Below, one piece after another: positions 52,903 through 63,043 of a DNA stretch of 64,000 nt; positions within the stretch are counted from its first letter, which is position 1, and each line of letters starts with the position of its first letter. Source of the stretch: Meira nashicola (lineage: Eukaryota; Basidiomycota; Exobasidiomycetes; Exobasidiales; Brachybasidiaceae); NCBI GenBank assembly GCA_001600355.1, contig BCJU01000001.1, forward strand, positions 3,803,178 through 3,867,177. The letters are read 5' to 3'. The position numbers were made by a program, and so were the translations under genes. The notes below the pieces were generated by a model. The model did not search any database. It saw only the letters and a list, made by a program, of their open reading frames with translations, and was not told the origin of the DNA.

Positions 52903-53803
52903 TTTGATCGACGATCACACAGACAAACAGACGAATGAAGAAAGGTGAAAAGGTGAGATGACAATGATGGTTCTTCTTAGGAGAGAAAAGATACGCATGT
53001 ATGCAGATATTATTACGCTGACTTATTCTTTACTCTTAAAGTAGCCAATGAGCGTCTCCGTTCAACGCGCCAGTGCCTGTGTTACGTTTAAAGCCAGGAC
53101 CTTTCAATAGCCGGGCACCCCACTCTCTCTTATGCGAAGCTAAGGTAATCGCGTCAAAATCTCACTCAAGCATTCTCCGGTGAAGGCCGAATCTGCAAAA
53201 ACACGGAGTATGATTCAGAGCCGCTATTACACGTGAATAAAGATATGCTGACAAATACACTCAAAATTATTACAAATGGCTAAAGAATGAAAAAATAGCT
53301 CAGGTCATCATAGTCAAAATAGACAATTTATAGCATACAGGGGGAATTGATGGTTAAATTATGTTTTATCGTGATGAAACAAGTCCGAGAAAGACCTATA
53401 GCAAAGTTAAGAATTTCTCGTTGAGGACTGACTGAGGAATATATCGGCCCGATGAGGGATGGCCAGAAAGGGAGGCGCAGGCGCGTTCCTTCAGCCCTTA
53501 GAATCCTAGTAGCGCCCTGCGTTAAGAAGGTATATACACAAGAAGAAAAAATTATTTTGAACGGGAGGAATCCAATTGGATATAACTTTGGCGTAAGGTT
53601 GAATTATGAAATGGCTCTTGAAAAGCGTGCAACCTAATTCGTAAATCATTGCGCACGCGCTGTAGAGTGAGATAGGCTGTTGTTAGATGTAGGCGAATGT
53701 TAAACAGTTCGCCATTGCACTTCTTCTAATCTTTTTTCTTCGCTGTCACTTATCTCGAATCGACCTCCTCTTATAGTGTACGACGAGAGCACGTCAAATC
53801 AAG
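52903..53803. promoter_or_regulatory. Divergent promoter region of SDH1 and CYT1
   Basis: 901 bp between the starts of two respiratory-chain genes. A CCAAT box (AGCCAATGAG) lies at 53043-53052, about 140 bp upstream of SDH1. CCAAT boxes bound by the HAP complex control respiratory genes in fungi, so the match is meaningful but not proof. No other feature was recognised. Confidence 0.4.
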
Positions 53804-54846
53804 ATGGCGCACCTATTTAACCCTGCTCGTGCAGCATTACGATCTTCCGTTCGTGGTTCGATACAATCTTCCGTTAGACATGCTTCTACTCAAGCAGGAG
53901 GTGCTGCTAAAGCTCCTTTCCTTGCTTCTCGTTCAGCAGCATACGGTTCTACAGCTTTGGCCGTAGGAACGATGGCATGGTACGCTCAAATGTACGGAAA
54001 TGGATTACCATTCGTTCAAGAAGCAAGTGCAAACATGATCGATGAAGGTTTGCATCCCGCTCACTACCCTTGGTCACACAATGGTTCATTCGAAACTTTC
54101 GATCATGCTAGGTGTGTATCTTGTGAAGAAGATGAATTAGGTCATTTATCAGATTGAGACTAACTATTCACTATTTCCTCCACAGTATCCGTCGTGGTTA
54201 CCAAGTATACCGAGAAGTTTGCGCTGCTTGTCACTCCCTCGACCGTATCGCTTGGCGTAACTTGGTCGGTGTTTCTCACACTGTTGATGAAGCAAAAGAA
54301 ATGGCTGAAGAAGTTGAATACGAAGATGGACCAAACGATGAAGGAGAGATGTTCCAAAGACCCGGAAAGTTGGCCGATCACTTACCAGCTCCTTACCCAA
54401 ACGCTGAAGCCGCTCGTGCTGCAAACAATGGTGGTTTGCCCCCAGATTTAAGTTTGATCACTAAGGCAAGACATGGCGGTGGTGATTACATCTTTGCTTT
54501 GCTTACAGGATACACAGATCCACCAGCAGGATACGAAGTTCCTGAAGGATTAAACTTCAACCCATACTTCCCTGGTACAAAGATCGCAATGGCCCGTGTC
54601 TTGTACGATGGATTGGTCGAATACCCTGACGGAACACCTGCAACAACATCGCAAATGGCAAAGGATGTCGTCACTTTCTTAAGCTGGGCATCTGAACCAG
54701 AACACGACCAAAGAAAGAAGATGGGTGCACAAGCATTGGCAATCATTTCTACATTGTTTGCTTTGAGTATTTGGGTCAAGAGATTCAAATGGTCAAGTGT
54801 GAAGAGTCGTAAATTGATCTACAACCCTCCCGTCACACACAATTAA
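53804..54846 (+). CDS. CYT1: Cytochrome c1, heme protein of complex III, 2 exons
   Basis: Exons 53804-54111 and 54186-54846 give 322 residues. The 74-nt intron has a GTGTGT donor, a CTAAC branch-like site and a CACAG acceptor, and splits a Ser codon just before [12 protein letters not shown]. The N-terminal 60 residues are Arg/Ser/Ala-rich (bipartite mitochondrial signal). The heme-attachment motif is CAACH, and [14 protein letters not shown] holds the axial Met. A C-terminal membrane anchor ([19 protein letters not shown]) is present. It passes electrons from the Rieske protein to cytochrome c. Without splicing the first frame ends 15 codons into the intron region. Confidence 0.96.
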
Positions 54847-55360
54847 ATATCAAAATATACAAGAAAGTGAGGGTGGTCTTTAGTGATTAGTGTGATCATT
54901 CGGCCGCCCTCATTTGTTTCGCCTTTTGTCAGTTGTACCTTTTCTTGACTTTGGCGTGTAATTACACAGGCAATTTATTTCGATTCATGACAGATTTGAC
55001 TAGTGAATATAGTTTGTTAGGTAAACAATCACAGATTCTAATTTAAGATTGATCAATAGCGTGTGAGTGACAAGAACTGAGTAGTTGATATACCAGCATG
55101 TCACACAATTCAGATCTTCCTTTTCTCACGCGCACAGTGTGTTGGGGCGAAGCACGCTTATACCTAAAAGCCCGTTAGGCCGGGGGGCAGAACAACACAG
55201 TGTCATTATGCCCGTTTTGCATACACCTACTTCATGCGTTTTAAACACCCTAAGCACACATCAGATATTCTACCTCAAGCTTTCCGTCAGGCTTACCCTG
55301 ATGCGGGAGAAGAACGCCTCAATCATCTTTTTCTCACACGTCCACCAACATTCTCCCAAA
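54847..55360. other. Intergenic, CYT1 3' side and TLC gene promoter
   Basis: 514 bp. The TLC gene frame stays open upstream to 55085 without an ATG in a family-like context; that part looks like 5' UTR. Nothing else seen. Confidence 0.45.
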
Positions 55361-56395
55361 ATGGGCTTTACGCCGGGCTTAGATTTGGTAAATTGGGCAC
55401 AACCATATTGTACGGCATATGGTGTACCCCATTTAGCCAAAGCGCTACCGACAGTGATTCATTCATTAGCATTATGGCTTTCTTTGCAATTTCTCTCCGC
55501 ACGTCTTTCTCCAAAATTGTTTCCAAAAACGTTTGCAAATTTGAAAAAATCTACAAGAGTTTCATGGCACGTTCATTGGGTTGCATTTTGTCATGCAGCC
55601 ATCATTACACCTTTAGCCGGTCGACTATGGTGGAAAGTATACCAAGAAGGAGGAATGTCTGGAACGCATACATTAGCACGTAATCGTGTGTATGGTTACG
55701 ATGATGAAGCAGCAAGCATTTATGGTATCGCTTTGGGATACTTTATTTGGGATGCTGTCGTGAGTGCTTTATACGATGGTCCAGCTTTCGTTGCGCATGG
55801 TTTGGTTGCAATGACTGCATTCATCTTTGTTTTCCATCCAATCTTCATGTACGATGGACTTGGATTCTTGCTATGGGAAGCAAGTACTCCTTTCTTGAAC
55901 ATTCATTGGTTTTTGGACAAACTTGGCATGACTGGTGGAAAGTTACAATTGCTCAATGCATTCTTCCTTTTGAGCACGTACGTTTTAGCAAGATTAACAT
56001 TTGGCGTTTATAACTCTTTCTCGTGGATGATGTTAGTTCACTTTCCCGCAAAGGCACACAGTCCAGCTATTCCATTGCACATCAAAACATTCTTTACCGT
56101 AGGAAACATTACCCTCAATTCACTCAACTTTATCTGGTTCAGAGCTATGATTCGTGCTGTTCAAAAACGCTTCACTGCAAAGGATGACAAAGGTCGTCCT
56201 ATAGATGCACGAAAGCTCGCAAGAGGACAACAACAGGTAGGAAAGGTAGGTGTTTCTGGTACAGGAGATGATGAATTCGAAAGGGAGGCTGGCGTTGGCA
56301 ATCACGATTACACTTCCCATGGTTCTTATTCTGATCGAGAAGACCGCGAAGAACGTGAAGCACGCTGGCGTAAAGCATCAAAGAAGGACAATTGA
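55361..56395 (+). CDS. TLC-domain membrane protein
   Basis: I chose ATG 55361 (344 residues, MGFTPGLDL), because the upstream in-frame sequence is unlike a protein. About six or seven membrane segments are visible. The TLC core includes VSWHVHWVAFCHAAI, the segment YGIALGYFIWDAVVSAL, a His in FVAHGLVAM and WEASTPFLNIHWFLDKLGM. This resembles the TMEM56/TLCD4 branch rather than ceramide synthase, which would show the Lag1 motif with two adjacent His. The hydrophilic tail (about 265-344) is highly charged and ends in KKDN, not a clear KKxx signal. Lipid-related role in ER or plasma membrane is inferred. Confidence 0.8.
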   Translation: MGFTPGLDLVNWAQPYCTAYGVPHLAKALPTVIHSLALWLSLQFLSARLSPKLFPKTFANLKKSTRVSWHVHWVAFCHAAIITPLAGRLWWKVYQEGGMSGTHTLARNRVYGYDDEAASIYGIALGYFIWDAVVSALYDGPAFVAHGLVAMTAFIFVFHPIFMYDGLGFLLWEASTPFLNIHWFLDKLGMTGGKLQLLNAFFLLSTYVLARLTFGVYNSFSWMMLVHFPAKAHSPAIPLHIKTFFTVGNITLNSLNFIWFRAMIRAVQKRFTAKDDKGRPIDARKLARGQQQVGKVGVSGTGDDEFEREAGVGNHDYTSHGSYSDREDREEREARWRKASKKDN

Positions 56396-56793
56396 GTCTG
56401 TCCAAATCGCAAAGAGAGGCTGTAATTCAGCAGTGTCTTCTCTTACCTTTACCAAGAACGGCGATCACATCTCTATAATACTGCAAGAACTGAATCGAAA
56501 GACCAAGAGCGGTGATTGATTTACCTCATATCTGTACTTTTTGCTACTTTGCATGCTCACAGAATGAATTCTTAAGAAGGAATACGGCTTCATGTATCAG
56601 GTGTGATGATTGAGTAATGAATTAGGGTCTAAGTCTGGCAAAACCATCATGAGTAGTAGTAGTAGCATGAAATCCAATCGTTAGCGTCAGACAGATTAAG
56701 AAGAAATCAAAGACCGTGCACACGCGACTGTAAAATGTTACACTAAATGTTCTGTTTTAACCTCCATCATGCACTATTTTCATTGCTTTGACG
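56396..56793. other. Intergenic, TLC gene 3' side and MED17 promoter
   Basis: 398 bp with a short AGT trinucleotide run near 56653. Nothing else recognised. Confidence 0.45.
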
Positions 56794-59019
56794 ATGGGCG
56801 ATGACGCTCTTCACTTGTCCATCGAACCTCCGCTAACGATTACAGCTAGTGCAAGGAAATCGCTCGAAACAGCAAGGAAAGAAGTTTCTCAAACTACATT
56901 TGAATTAGATGGACAATCAAAGGATATCGGATCGGAGAAAGATGGATTGAAGGATAATATAGAAAAGATCACAAAGTTGGACACACTGCGAAGAGCATGG
57001 CTCGATGAGAATAGAAGCGTGAAGCCGCCAGAACTTCCTTTATCGATTCGATTGCAAAAGTTGTGGTCTGAACGTGGAGACTTTTCTAGATTCAAAGCTT
57101 CAAGTTTGTTACAAGATGAGAACAATGTTGCAAAGGACGAAAACGCAGAGGATACAGCAGTAGAAGAGGATCTTGGGGCAAATTTGGCTGACTTAGAGGG
57201 TGCTACATCCGATGTAGTCGGACAGAAGAAGGATGGAGAATCAGATAAGGAAACTACTCTCAATACAAAGAATGGAGATGTGATGAGCATACAAGATATG
57301 ATACAGGTACGCAAAGATATGCTTGACAAGCTAGGGCTAGCACATAATTCCTTATATTTCTCCCATGCCCTTGTATCACTCTTGGTTAATTCTACTAAGC
57401 CAGGCAATGAAGCACCAAGTATGGCAGGCAGTAATGGTCCGGGCAGTATCACGAGAGCAGGGTCAGCTGCAGCTTCGAATAGACTAGGCGCAGATTTGCT
57501 CGGAGGAGCAGCATCCTCGCGAAGTGTTACAGGAGGTACACAGGCTATGGGGAGCTCGACTGCTTTAGAAACTGAATTGGGTATTGAACCTTATGTGTTT
57601 GGAGCAAGTCGTCTTGAAGCATTGCGAAGAGACGTTGAGCACAGCGCGGAAGATGATGATGAAGATGAAAATATGGACGAAGACGACGATAATGAAGAAG
57701 TAGAAAAAGAAAGACTACGAGTAGAAAAACAGATAGCAAAACTACTAGATGAAGAGGTAGAAGAGCATGCTAAAGATTTGGTGGAACGAGTTGAAGGCAA
57801 AAAAGAAGGAATTCGATCAGCGATTGATATTTTACGTAAAGGTGCAAAGACTATTCATCCAGAAAATGAAGGAGCAGGAAGGGAAAAGGTGCGATGGCAA
57901 GCTTTGATGTTAGCAAGAAGGTCAGGTTGGAGCTTGACACCGGATAAGCCTGTTAGAGGGACCGCTGCAAAGAAGCGAGAACTATTGCAAGATTTCGGTC
58001 CTATCAAACGTGATGAGCCGGCAAGAGATGCTTGGATAGGTTATGCTGTACCCGAATCATCAGCACGATATGTTCGACAAGCATTGGCTTACCTTTCGCA
58101 TTCTTCGACCGAAGGAGATCGACCGGCGGATGCTTTATTGTTTGCTTCTCGACCGCAAAAGAAAGTCAAACTTGAAGTGCTTATTGGGGAGGAAGTATGG
58201 ACGAGCGATGGACCAGGAAAGAAAGAAGGTGCAGATAATCAAGAGTCAAGCTTGGATAAAGTTCTCCGTCAAGCTCAGGGTGAATTTGTTGATGAAGAGT
58301 TATTTGATTCCATTGTTGCCGAGTCAAGAATTTTATCAATTGCTGGCTTATCAAATGTATCGATCGACAATGAAGACCAAGTGACTTTTGACTTAAATGC
58401 ATTTACCAAGTTACGTTTTGTCCGACAAGATACGTCGATTGAAGCAAAGGATGTACGTACAGAAAATACGCAGCATTCATCTCCTATTATGACAAGCATG
58501 TTGGCAATCCTTCGTCTTGGTCTTATTCGCAGATATCGTCAAAGGGCGGGAATCGAGTCGAAAACAAAGGATATGGGATCGGATAGCGAGAATGTCAAAG
58601 CACCTTTGTTACAATCTTTGCTTGGATTGATACATTATGCTTCATTTTCTGCTCATTTACACGTCAAATTGACACTCCTTACGAAATTGTACCCCAATGT
58701 GCAGTTGGACATGAATACTTTTGAGAGAATGGGTGATGTTCGTTCATGGTTGACGATCCTTCTACAGCAGTCGGATAAGATTGGCAATTTGAAAGCAATT
58801 CAACGATTAGGTGGAAGTGGAACGATATTTTTTGATGGGAAACCATTTGCCTATTTATCATTCGCTTATCCTTCACAAATTTCACTCACACTCCCTTTAA
58901 GGAAATTAAGTGATGGATCTGGAACGGGAGTGAATTTGACTTCTGTAGATCTAACTTCGCTGGAAGGTATTTTGACTAAAGAGTTGATAAGGTTGCAAGG
59001 AGGTAAAGAGTCCCTATAA
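56794..59019 (+). CDS. MED17: Mediator complex subunit 17 (Srb4-like)
   Basis: The first ATG is 56794 (741 residues); the open frame begins two codons earlier at TTG. The conserved block LPLSIRLQKLWSERGDFSRF (about 83-102) and QDMIQVRKDMLDKLGLAHN with SLYFSHALVSLLV (about 171-205) match the Med17 family. An Asp/Glu-rich run lies at about 286-305. The C-terminal half contains the other Med17-like block around the SMLAILRLGLIRRYRQ segment. Med17 is a core head-module subunit needed for RNA polymerase II transcription. Similarity in this family is low, so the call rests on a few blocks and on size (typically 650-700). Confidence 0.75.
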   Translation: MGDDALHLSIEPPLTITASARKSLETARKEVSQTTFELDGQSKDIGSEKDGLKDNIEKITKLDTLRRAWLDENRSVKPPELPLSIRLQKLWSERGDFSRFKASSLLQDENNVAKDENAEDTAVEEDLGANLADLEGATSDVVGQKKDGESDKETTLNTKNGDVMSIQDMIQVRKDMLDKLGLAHNSLYFSHALVSLLVNSTKPGNEAPSMAGSNGPGSITRAGSAAASNRLGADLLGGAASSRSVTGGTQAMGSSTALETELGIEPYVFGASRLEALRRDVEHSAEDDDEDENMDEDDDNEEVEKERLRVEKQIAKLLDEEVEEHAKDLVERVEGKKEGIRSAIDILRKGAKTIHPENEGAGREKVRWQALMLARRSGWSLTPDKPVRGTAAKKRELLQDFGPIKRDEPARDAWIGYAVPESSARYVRQALAYLSHSSTEGDRPADALLFASRPQKKVKLEVLIGEEVWTSDGPGKKEGADNQESSLDKVLRQAQGEFVDEELFDSIVAESRILSIAGLSNVSIDNEDQVTFDLNAFTKLRFVRQDTSIEAKDVRTENTQHSSPIMTSMLAILRLGLIRRYRQRAGIESKTKDMGSDSENVKAPLLQSLLGLIHYASFSAHLHVKLTLLTKLYPNVQLDMNTFERMGDVRSWLTILLQQSDKIGNLKAIQRLGGSGTIFFDGKPFAYLSFAYPSQISLTLPLRKLSDGSGTGVNLTSVDLTSLEGILTKELIRLQGGKESL

Positions 59020-59640
59020 AAGACTACATATGTATCACTACTTTGAAAAAAATAAAAAAATATGAGATAATATTCTTTCTTATTGACAGTAATTTATTCA
59101 GGGAGGGTTGAATACAATTACATGTAGTATTTTTAGACTTTACCGTATCTTTGGAAAAGCGTATCCTGTCAATCGTCAAGCGAAAGTCAAAAGTTAAAAA
59201 AGAAAAGAACCATTCTTCAGCGTTGACGTTAAGTTTTGAGGAGCCAACAAAATTTCAGAGCATGATAATGAATCGAATCAGACGTCAGAGATGATCGAAA
59301 AGAAAGTAGGAAAAAGAGATTGTCAAACATGATGACGAGAAATAAACTTGTACTGGCTATATTAACATACATAAATCCTATACCTGCCGGGTGTGTCTGC
59401 GTAAATGTGAAAGGAGGTGCGTGCGTCCGTAAGTGAAGAAAAGCCAGATCGGGGCAATAAGTCCACGTGTAGGGTACTGCTATTCTAGAATATGCTTGGG
59501 TAACTAACAGATCTAGGGGTGTGTGTGTGCGTCGCGCTTAAGCCAAGTAGTAGTAGTCCCTTTAGACAGAACATCTTTGGCTTGCTCACGATCACCCATC
59601 ACAACGTTCAATCGGGTCAATAATAACGTTGTATTCAAGG
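59020..59640. other. Intergenic, MED17 3' side and VPS3844 promoter
   Basis: 621 bp. It contains CACGTG at 59464-59469 and TTCTAGAA at 59483-59490, the same two motifs as in front of LHS1 but in the opposite order. No gene recognised. Confidence 0.5.
59464..59490. promoter_or_regulatory. CACGTG box plus heat-shock-like palindrome
   Basis: CACGTG (59464-59469) and TTCTAGAA (59483-59490), about 150 bp upstream of the VPS3844 ATG. Motif match only; see the finding that compares it with LHS1. Confidence 0.3.
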
Positions 59641-60939
59641 ATGCGATTGTTACAAGCTTTTGCGGCATTCACAGCCCTTTCGCTGTCAACAGCTGTTGTC
59701 TCGGCACAAACATATGCAAATGCAGAAGCACAATTGTACCTTCATCCTTCCCAATCTAGTGAGAATGGATTGGAAAGTCAATTGACAGCTCCCGCATTCG
59801 ATGAGGTTCTCTCTAAACATCTTGGCGTTGAAGATGCAATTTCTCAACTAAAAGATGATGTGAAACAGCGAACAGTGATCCTATTCTCAGGAATGGACAA
59901 TATTGATTTGGCAAGTATTATTCCTTCAAAATTGAAAAAAAGCCATTCTGTTTCTTCTCCTCCTCATATTTCTTCATTCGAAGCATTGATTGACGATTAC
60001 GGTCAAAGAATCTTTGATGCACAAACACCAACCATTGCTGCCGCTGAAAAGATTGTAAACTTTTTCGAAAATGCAGCAGGAGAGATGGAAAGTGCATTAG
60101 AAAGTGCATCAAATTGGGTTTTTGGTAAAGCGCAAAATGCAGCAGGCTTGGGTAAAAAGATGATTGATGAAACAGATTTCGCAATTGATGATGTTTCACG
60201 CCCTTTTTATCAAAGTTTGAGAAACTTGGTCGCATATTTGGACACAATCGGATCACAAGAGGATGATGTTAGTCAATCTGCTTATCAAGCTTTGCGATTT
60301 GATGGATTGCAAGATATCAAAGCATCATATGGAGAAGAGAGCCAGCAATATCAACGTGCTGTACAATCACTCAAAGAAATTTTAAAGGCAGCTGTTGATA
60401 AAGCGGAAGCTGTACATACAAAAAGACCTCAAGCACTTGCCCTCGTTTTCGTTCCAAGAAGCGAACAAGAATTTGTCAAACGTGGTGAAACATTGACACC
60501 TTTCCGTGGCACGATTGCACATACACCTTTCCTTGCAACTCGTGATTTGGAGGAAGAGGTGTCAAATGTTGTACGTCAATCACCATTGGCCAAATCATCT
60601 GATATTCCACCTGAGAGTCAATTATCTGGCCAATGCTTCACTTCAGAAGACGATCTTAACAAAGCAACGAACAAATGTTCTGGCAGAGGAAAAGCTATTC
60701 AATCAAGCAAAGGTGGAAGGAAATGTTATAGATGTCAATGCGAAAAGACTAATGGTAAAGAATGGGCAGGATCTGCATGTCAAAGACCTGATATTTCCAA
60801 ACCATTTGCTCTTTTGGCAGTTACTACGATCGGTTTGATTTTGGTAGCATTTTGGTCAATCCTTTACCTTTTTAATGAAGGACAGCAAGAACTTCCAAGC
60901 GTTTTAGCTGGTATTTCGATTCCAAAGAAGCAATTGTAG
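59641..60939 (+). CDS. Vps3844-like (DUF3844) ER membrane protein
   Basis: The first ATG is 59641 (432 residues); upstream open codons begin only at TTG. An N-terminal signal peptide (LLQAFAAFTALSLSTAVVSA) precedes a lumenal domain. Near the C-terminus a Cys-rich EGF-like module (CFTSEDDLNKATNKCSGRG, then CYRCQCEKT and SACQRPD) marks the DUF3844 family. A membrane segment follows (FALLAVTTIGLILVAFWSIL) and a short tail. Six cysteines within this module probably form disulphides. The family is named after vacuolar sorting protein Vps3844 and is linked to the ER; exact function is unclear. It is convergent with HIS2, 49 bp apart. Confidence 0.8.
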   Translation: MRLLQAFAAFTALSLSTAVVSAQTYANAEAQLYLHPSQSSENGLESQLTAPAFDEVLSKHLGVEDAISQLKDDVKQRTVILFSGMDNIDLASIIPSKLKKSHSVSSPPHISSFEALIDDYGQRIFDAQTPTIAAAEKIVNFFENAAGEMESALESASNWVFGKAQNAAGLGKKMIDETDFAIDDVSRPFYQSLRNLVAYLDTIGSQEDDVSQSAYQALRFDGLQDIKASYGEESQQYQRAVQSLKEILKAAVDKAEAVHTKRPQALALVFVPRSEQEFVKRGETLTPFRGTIAHTPFLATRDLEEEVSNVVRQSPLAKSSDIPPESQLSGQCFTSEDDLNKATNKCSGRGKAIQSSKGGRKCYRCQCEKTNGKEWAGSACQRPDISKPFALLAVTTIGLILVAFWSILYLFNEGQQELPSVLAGISIPKKQL

Positions 60940-60988
60940 AAGTACATCATTTTAGCAGAGCGGAATATGCAATTAATCACATCTACTT

Positions 60989-62080
60989 TTAAGTTTGCTT
61001 GGCTATGAATTCATTTAAAGCTTTTAGGGGTATCTTGTTAGCGTATGTCCCTCTCGAGAATGGTTGAGTTGCTGAAGGAATGGGATTTTTTGTTAAGTAG
61101 TATACTTCAGCAACTTCCTTTCTGCTAAGATATTGGTATGCTTTATGGTAGTTTAGCCCAACTTGCTCGTGTGAATGTGCATCATCAGAGAGACATAATC
61201 TTCCATTGTGTGCTAATATGATCTGCGTATGATTGAAAGGGGAGATTTGTGAGTAATGATGAATAAGATTGGAACATTTGTCTTTGGTACTCACATCAAG
61301 AACATCTTCTCCAGGATATGGAGTAGGCCATCCTTTACGAACGCTTGCAGTGTTAACCTCAAACAAAGAGCCATAGCTTGTAGCTGCTTTCACATTCCTT
61401 CGAACGGCCGCATCTACTTTTACCAAAAGAGGATGTAAACCTGTGAATATTTTATCTTTACCCGCCAGTGTCATTGGTGTATCGTTTTCAAACAGTCTAC
61501 AAAGATCAAAATGACCGATAACTTCTGGTTTGAAACGCTGTATAAGAGCATATAGTGCATCTAAATAAGCGATTATTAAGAGCAAATGAGCTCGTATACG
61601 ATCATCGCCTTGCAAAGAAGATCCAGAGAATTGAGAAAGTGCTTCTTCAAATGTTGATTTATCGAAATCGATCGGTATTCCGTATACATGATGAACGCTT
61701 CCTACCACATAATCTATCCTCCATTGTCCATTTTTACTATCTTTTAGTATTTCCTCTACAAAGTCTAATTCTTTGTTCGTCCTACCATCGACATTCTCTA
61801 GCTCTGCTCCCACAAGAACTTGAATTCGATCGGCATACTTTGACGTGCAACTTCTTGCTTCGACAATATACTCATCAAACGTATTCTGAAGATCTTTAGG
61901 AGTTAATTTCTCTACAATCTCCTCCGGATAAAGATGATCAGGTCGAGATCTTGGAATGTGTTCGGTAAGATTGTAATGCGTAAATCCTTTCTCGATTGCT
62001 GAAGCGATCATACTACTAGGCGAAGAATTAGGAGCAGCATGTTTACAAAATGCACCACTATGTGAATGATGCGAATGCAT
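60989..62080 (-). CDS. HIS2: Histidinol-phosphatase (PHP family)
   Basis: The open frame extends to a GTG (62143), but the first ATG at 62080 gives 363 residues starting MHSHHSHSG, which is how fungal His2 proteins begin. These histidines form the metal site of the PHP fold, helped by YNLTEHIPRSRPD and by conserved His in VVGSVHHVYG, IGHFDLCR and LAHNGRLCLSDDAHSHEQVG. The enzyme removes phosphate from L-histidinol phosphate in histidine synthesis. Length is normal (about 335 in yeast). It diverges from the PAC4-like gene with 228 bp between starts. Confidence 0.93.
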   Translation of the reverse strand: MHSHHSHSGAFCKHAAPNSSPSSMIASAIEKGFTHYNLTEHIPRSRPDHLYPEEIVEKLTPKDLQNTFDEYIVEARSCTSKYADRIQVLVGAELENVDGRTNKELDFVEEILKDSKNGQWRIDYVVGSVHHVYGIPIDFDKSTFEEALSQFSGSSLQGDDRIRAHLLLIIAYLDALYALIQRFKPEVIGHFDLCRLFENDTPMTLAGKDKIFTGLHPLLVKVDAAVRRNVKAATSYGSLFEVNTASVRKGWPTPYPGEDVLDVSTKDKCSNLIHHYSQISPFNHTQIILAHNGRLCLSDDAHSHEQVGLNYHKAYQYLSRKEVAEVYYLTKNPIPSATQPFSRGTYANKIPLKALNEFIAKQT

Positions 62081-62133
62081 TTGTAGAAAGGGGGATGGAG
62101 GATAAGGTCTTAGAAAGGAAAGCTTAAATATGA

Positions 62134-62140
62134 ATGACTC
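62134..62140. promoter_or_regulatory. Gcn4/Cpc1-like site
   Basis: ATGACTC, seven of nine bases of the Gcn4 site ATGACTCAT, lies 54 bp upstream of the HIS2 ATG. Amino-acid starvation control of histidine genes by Gcn4-type factors is well established in fungi. A single imperfect site is weak evidence. Confidence 0.3.
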
Positions 62141-62308
62141 CACAAAAAATCAAAGAAATACGGGAAGAAGTTTAATTTTACGCGTCCGTGCATTTTTTTC
62201 CGTTTTCCGATTGAAATACACTCGAGTATACGAAGCTTCTCAACTCTGATTGTTAAAGTATGATTGCACCCATGTTAAATAATTACAGTCATTAAGTTCC
62301 AAAGCAAA

Positions 62309-62978
62309 ATGGATGAAACAAATTCTTCAATAGCAAGCACTTCTTCCAAACATTTTATGACATCCGCATGTTTGATCACTTTGCCTATTCCTTCACCTCA
62401 TGCTCCTACTCATTTGGTAGCTCATATTACCCATTTCAAAGGTCAATCACTCATGCTTTGGTGTGGAGAAGCAAGTCCATCGCTAGCTGATGCTGCTTTG
62501 CAAGAAGAAAGTCAATCATCAAACCAGGTAATCCAACAAGGATCATCTTCTCTTTTGATGGAAGAGCATGTTGCACCAGCTCCGCAAACTTCACAAGAAT
62601 CTATACCGCCTACTGGATTATTGGGCAAAGAGTGGGCTGTAGGAATGACAAATTCTACCAACGGTAATTCTATGTCCACTTCTCTTTTTCGATCAAATTT
62701 AGACATTGCCAAACCAATGGCAGCAAGACTATGTAAGTGTTCGTGGGTGAAAGTTATCTGAATAGTACTCATCAGCTCACATCATCTATTAATTAACAGC
62801 AAAACGTTTCAAGATTCCACAACTATTTCTCTCACTAGCATTACCAGACCAATTATTATCCATGCTCGATGGACCTTTCTCAGAACCATTGGGAGGAAAA
62901 GCCTTACTTTTATTGGAAGGTGCACTAGGAAAGGTGATCAAGAGCGATTCAGAAGAGCAATCTACAACTTCACAATGA
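62309..62978 (+). CDS. Proteasome assembly chaperone 4-like protein, 2 exons
   Basis: Exons 62309-62732 and 62800-62978 give 200 residues; the 67-nt intron has a GTAAGT donor and an ACAG acceptor. The N-terminal half contains a beta-strand pair (LVAHITHFKGQSLMLWCGE). The C-terminal half joins a conserved-looking KPMAARLSKRF to KIPQLFLSLALPDQLLS, as in the PAC4/PSMG4 family. A Ser/Gln-rich insert of about 50 residues separates the halves. PAC4 pairs with PAC3 to help build the proteasome alpha ring. Similarity is low, so the call is moderate. Confidence 0.6.
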
Positions 62979-63043
62979 AATGGTTGTATACAATTATATT
63001 TTTTGGCTTGAGCCACTGTAATATAGTACATGAAAGACTGCAA

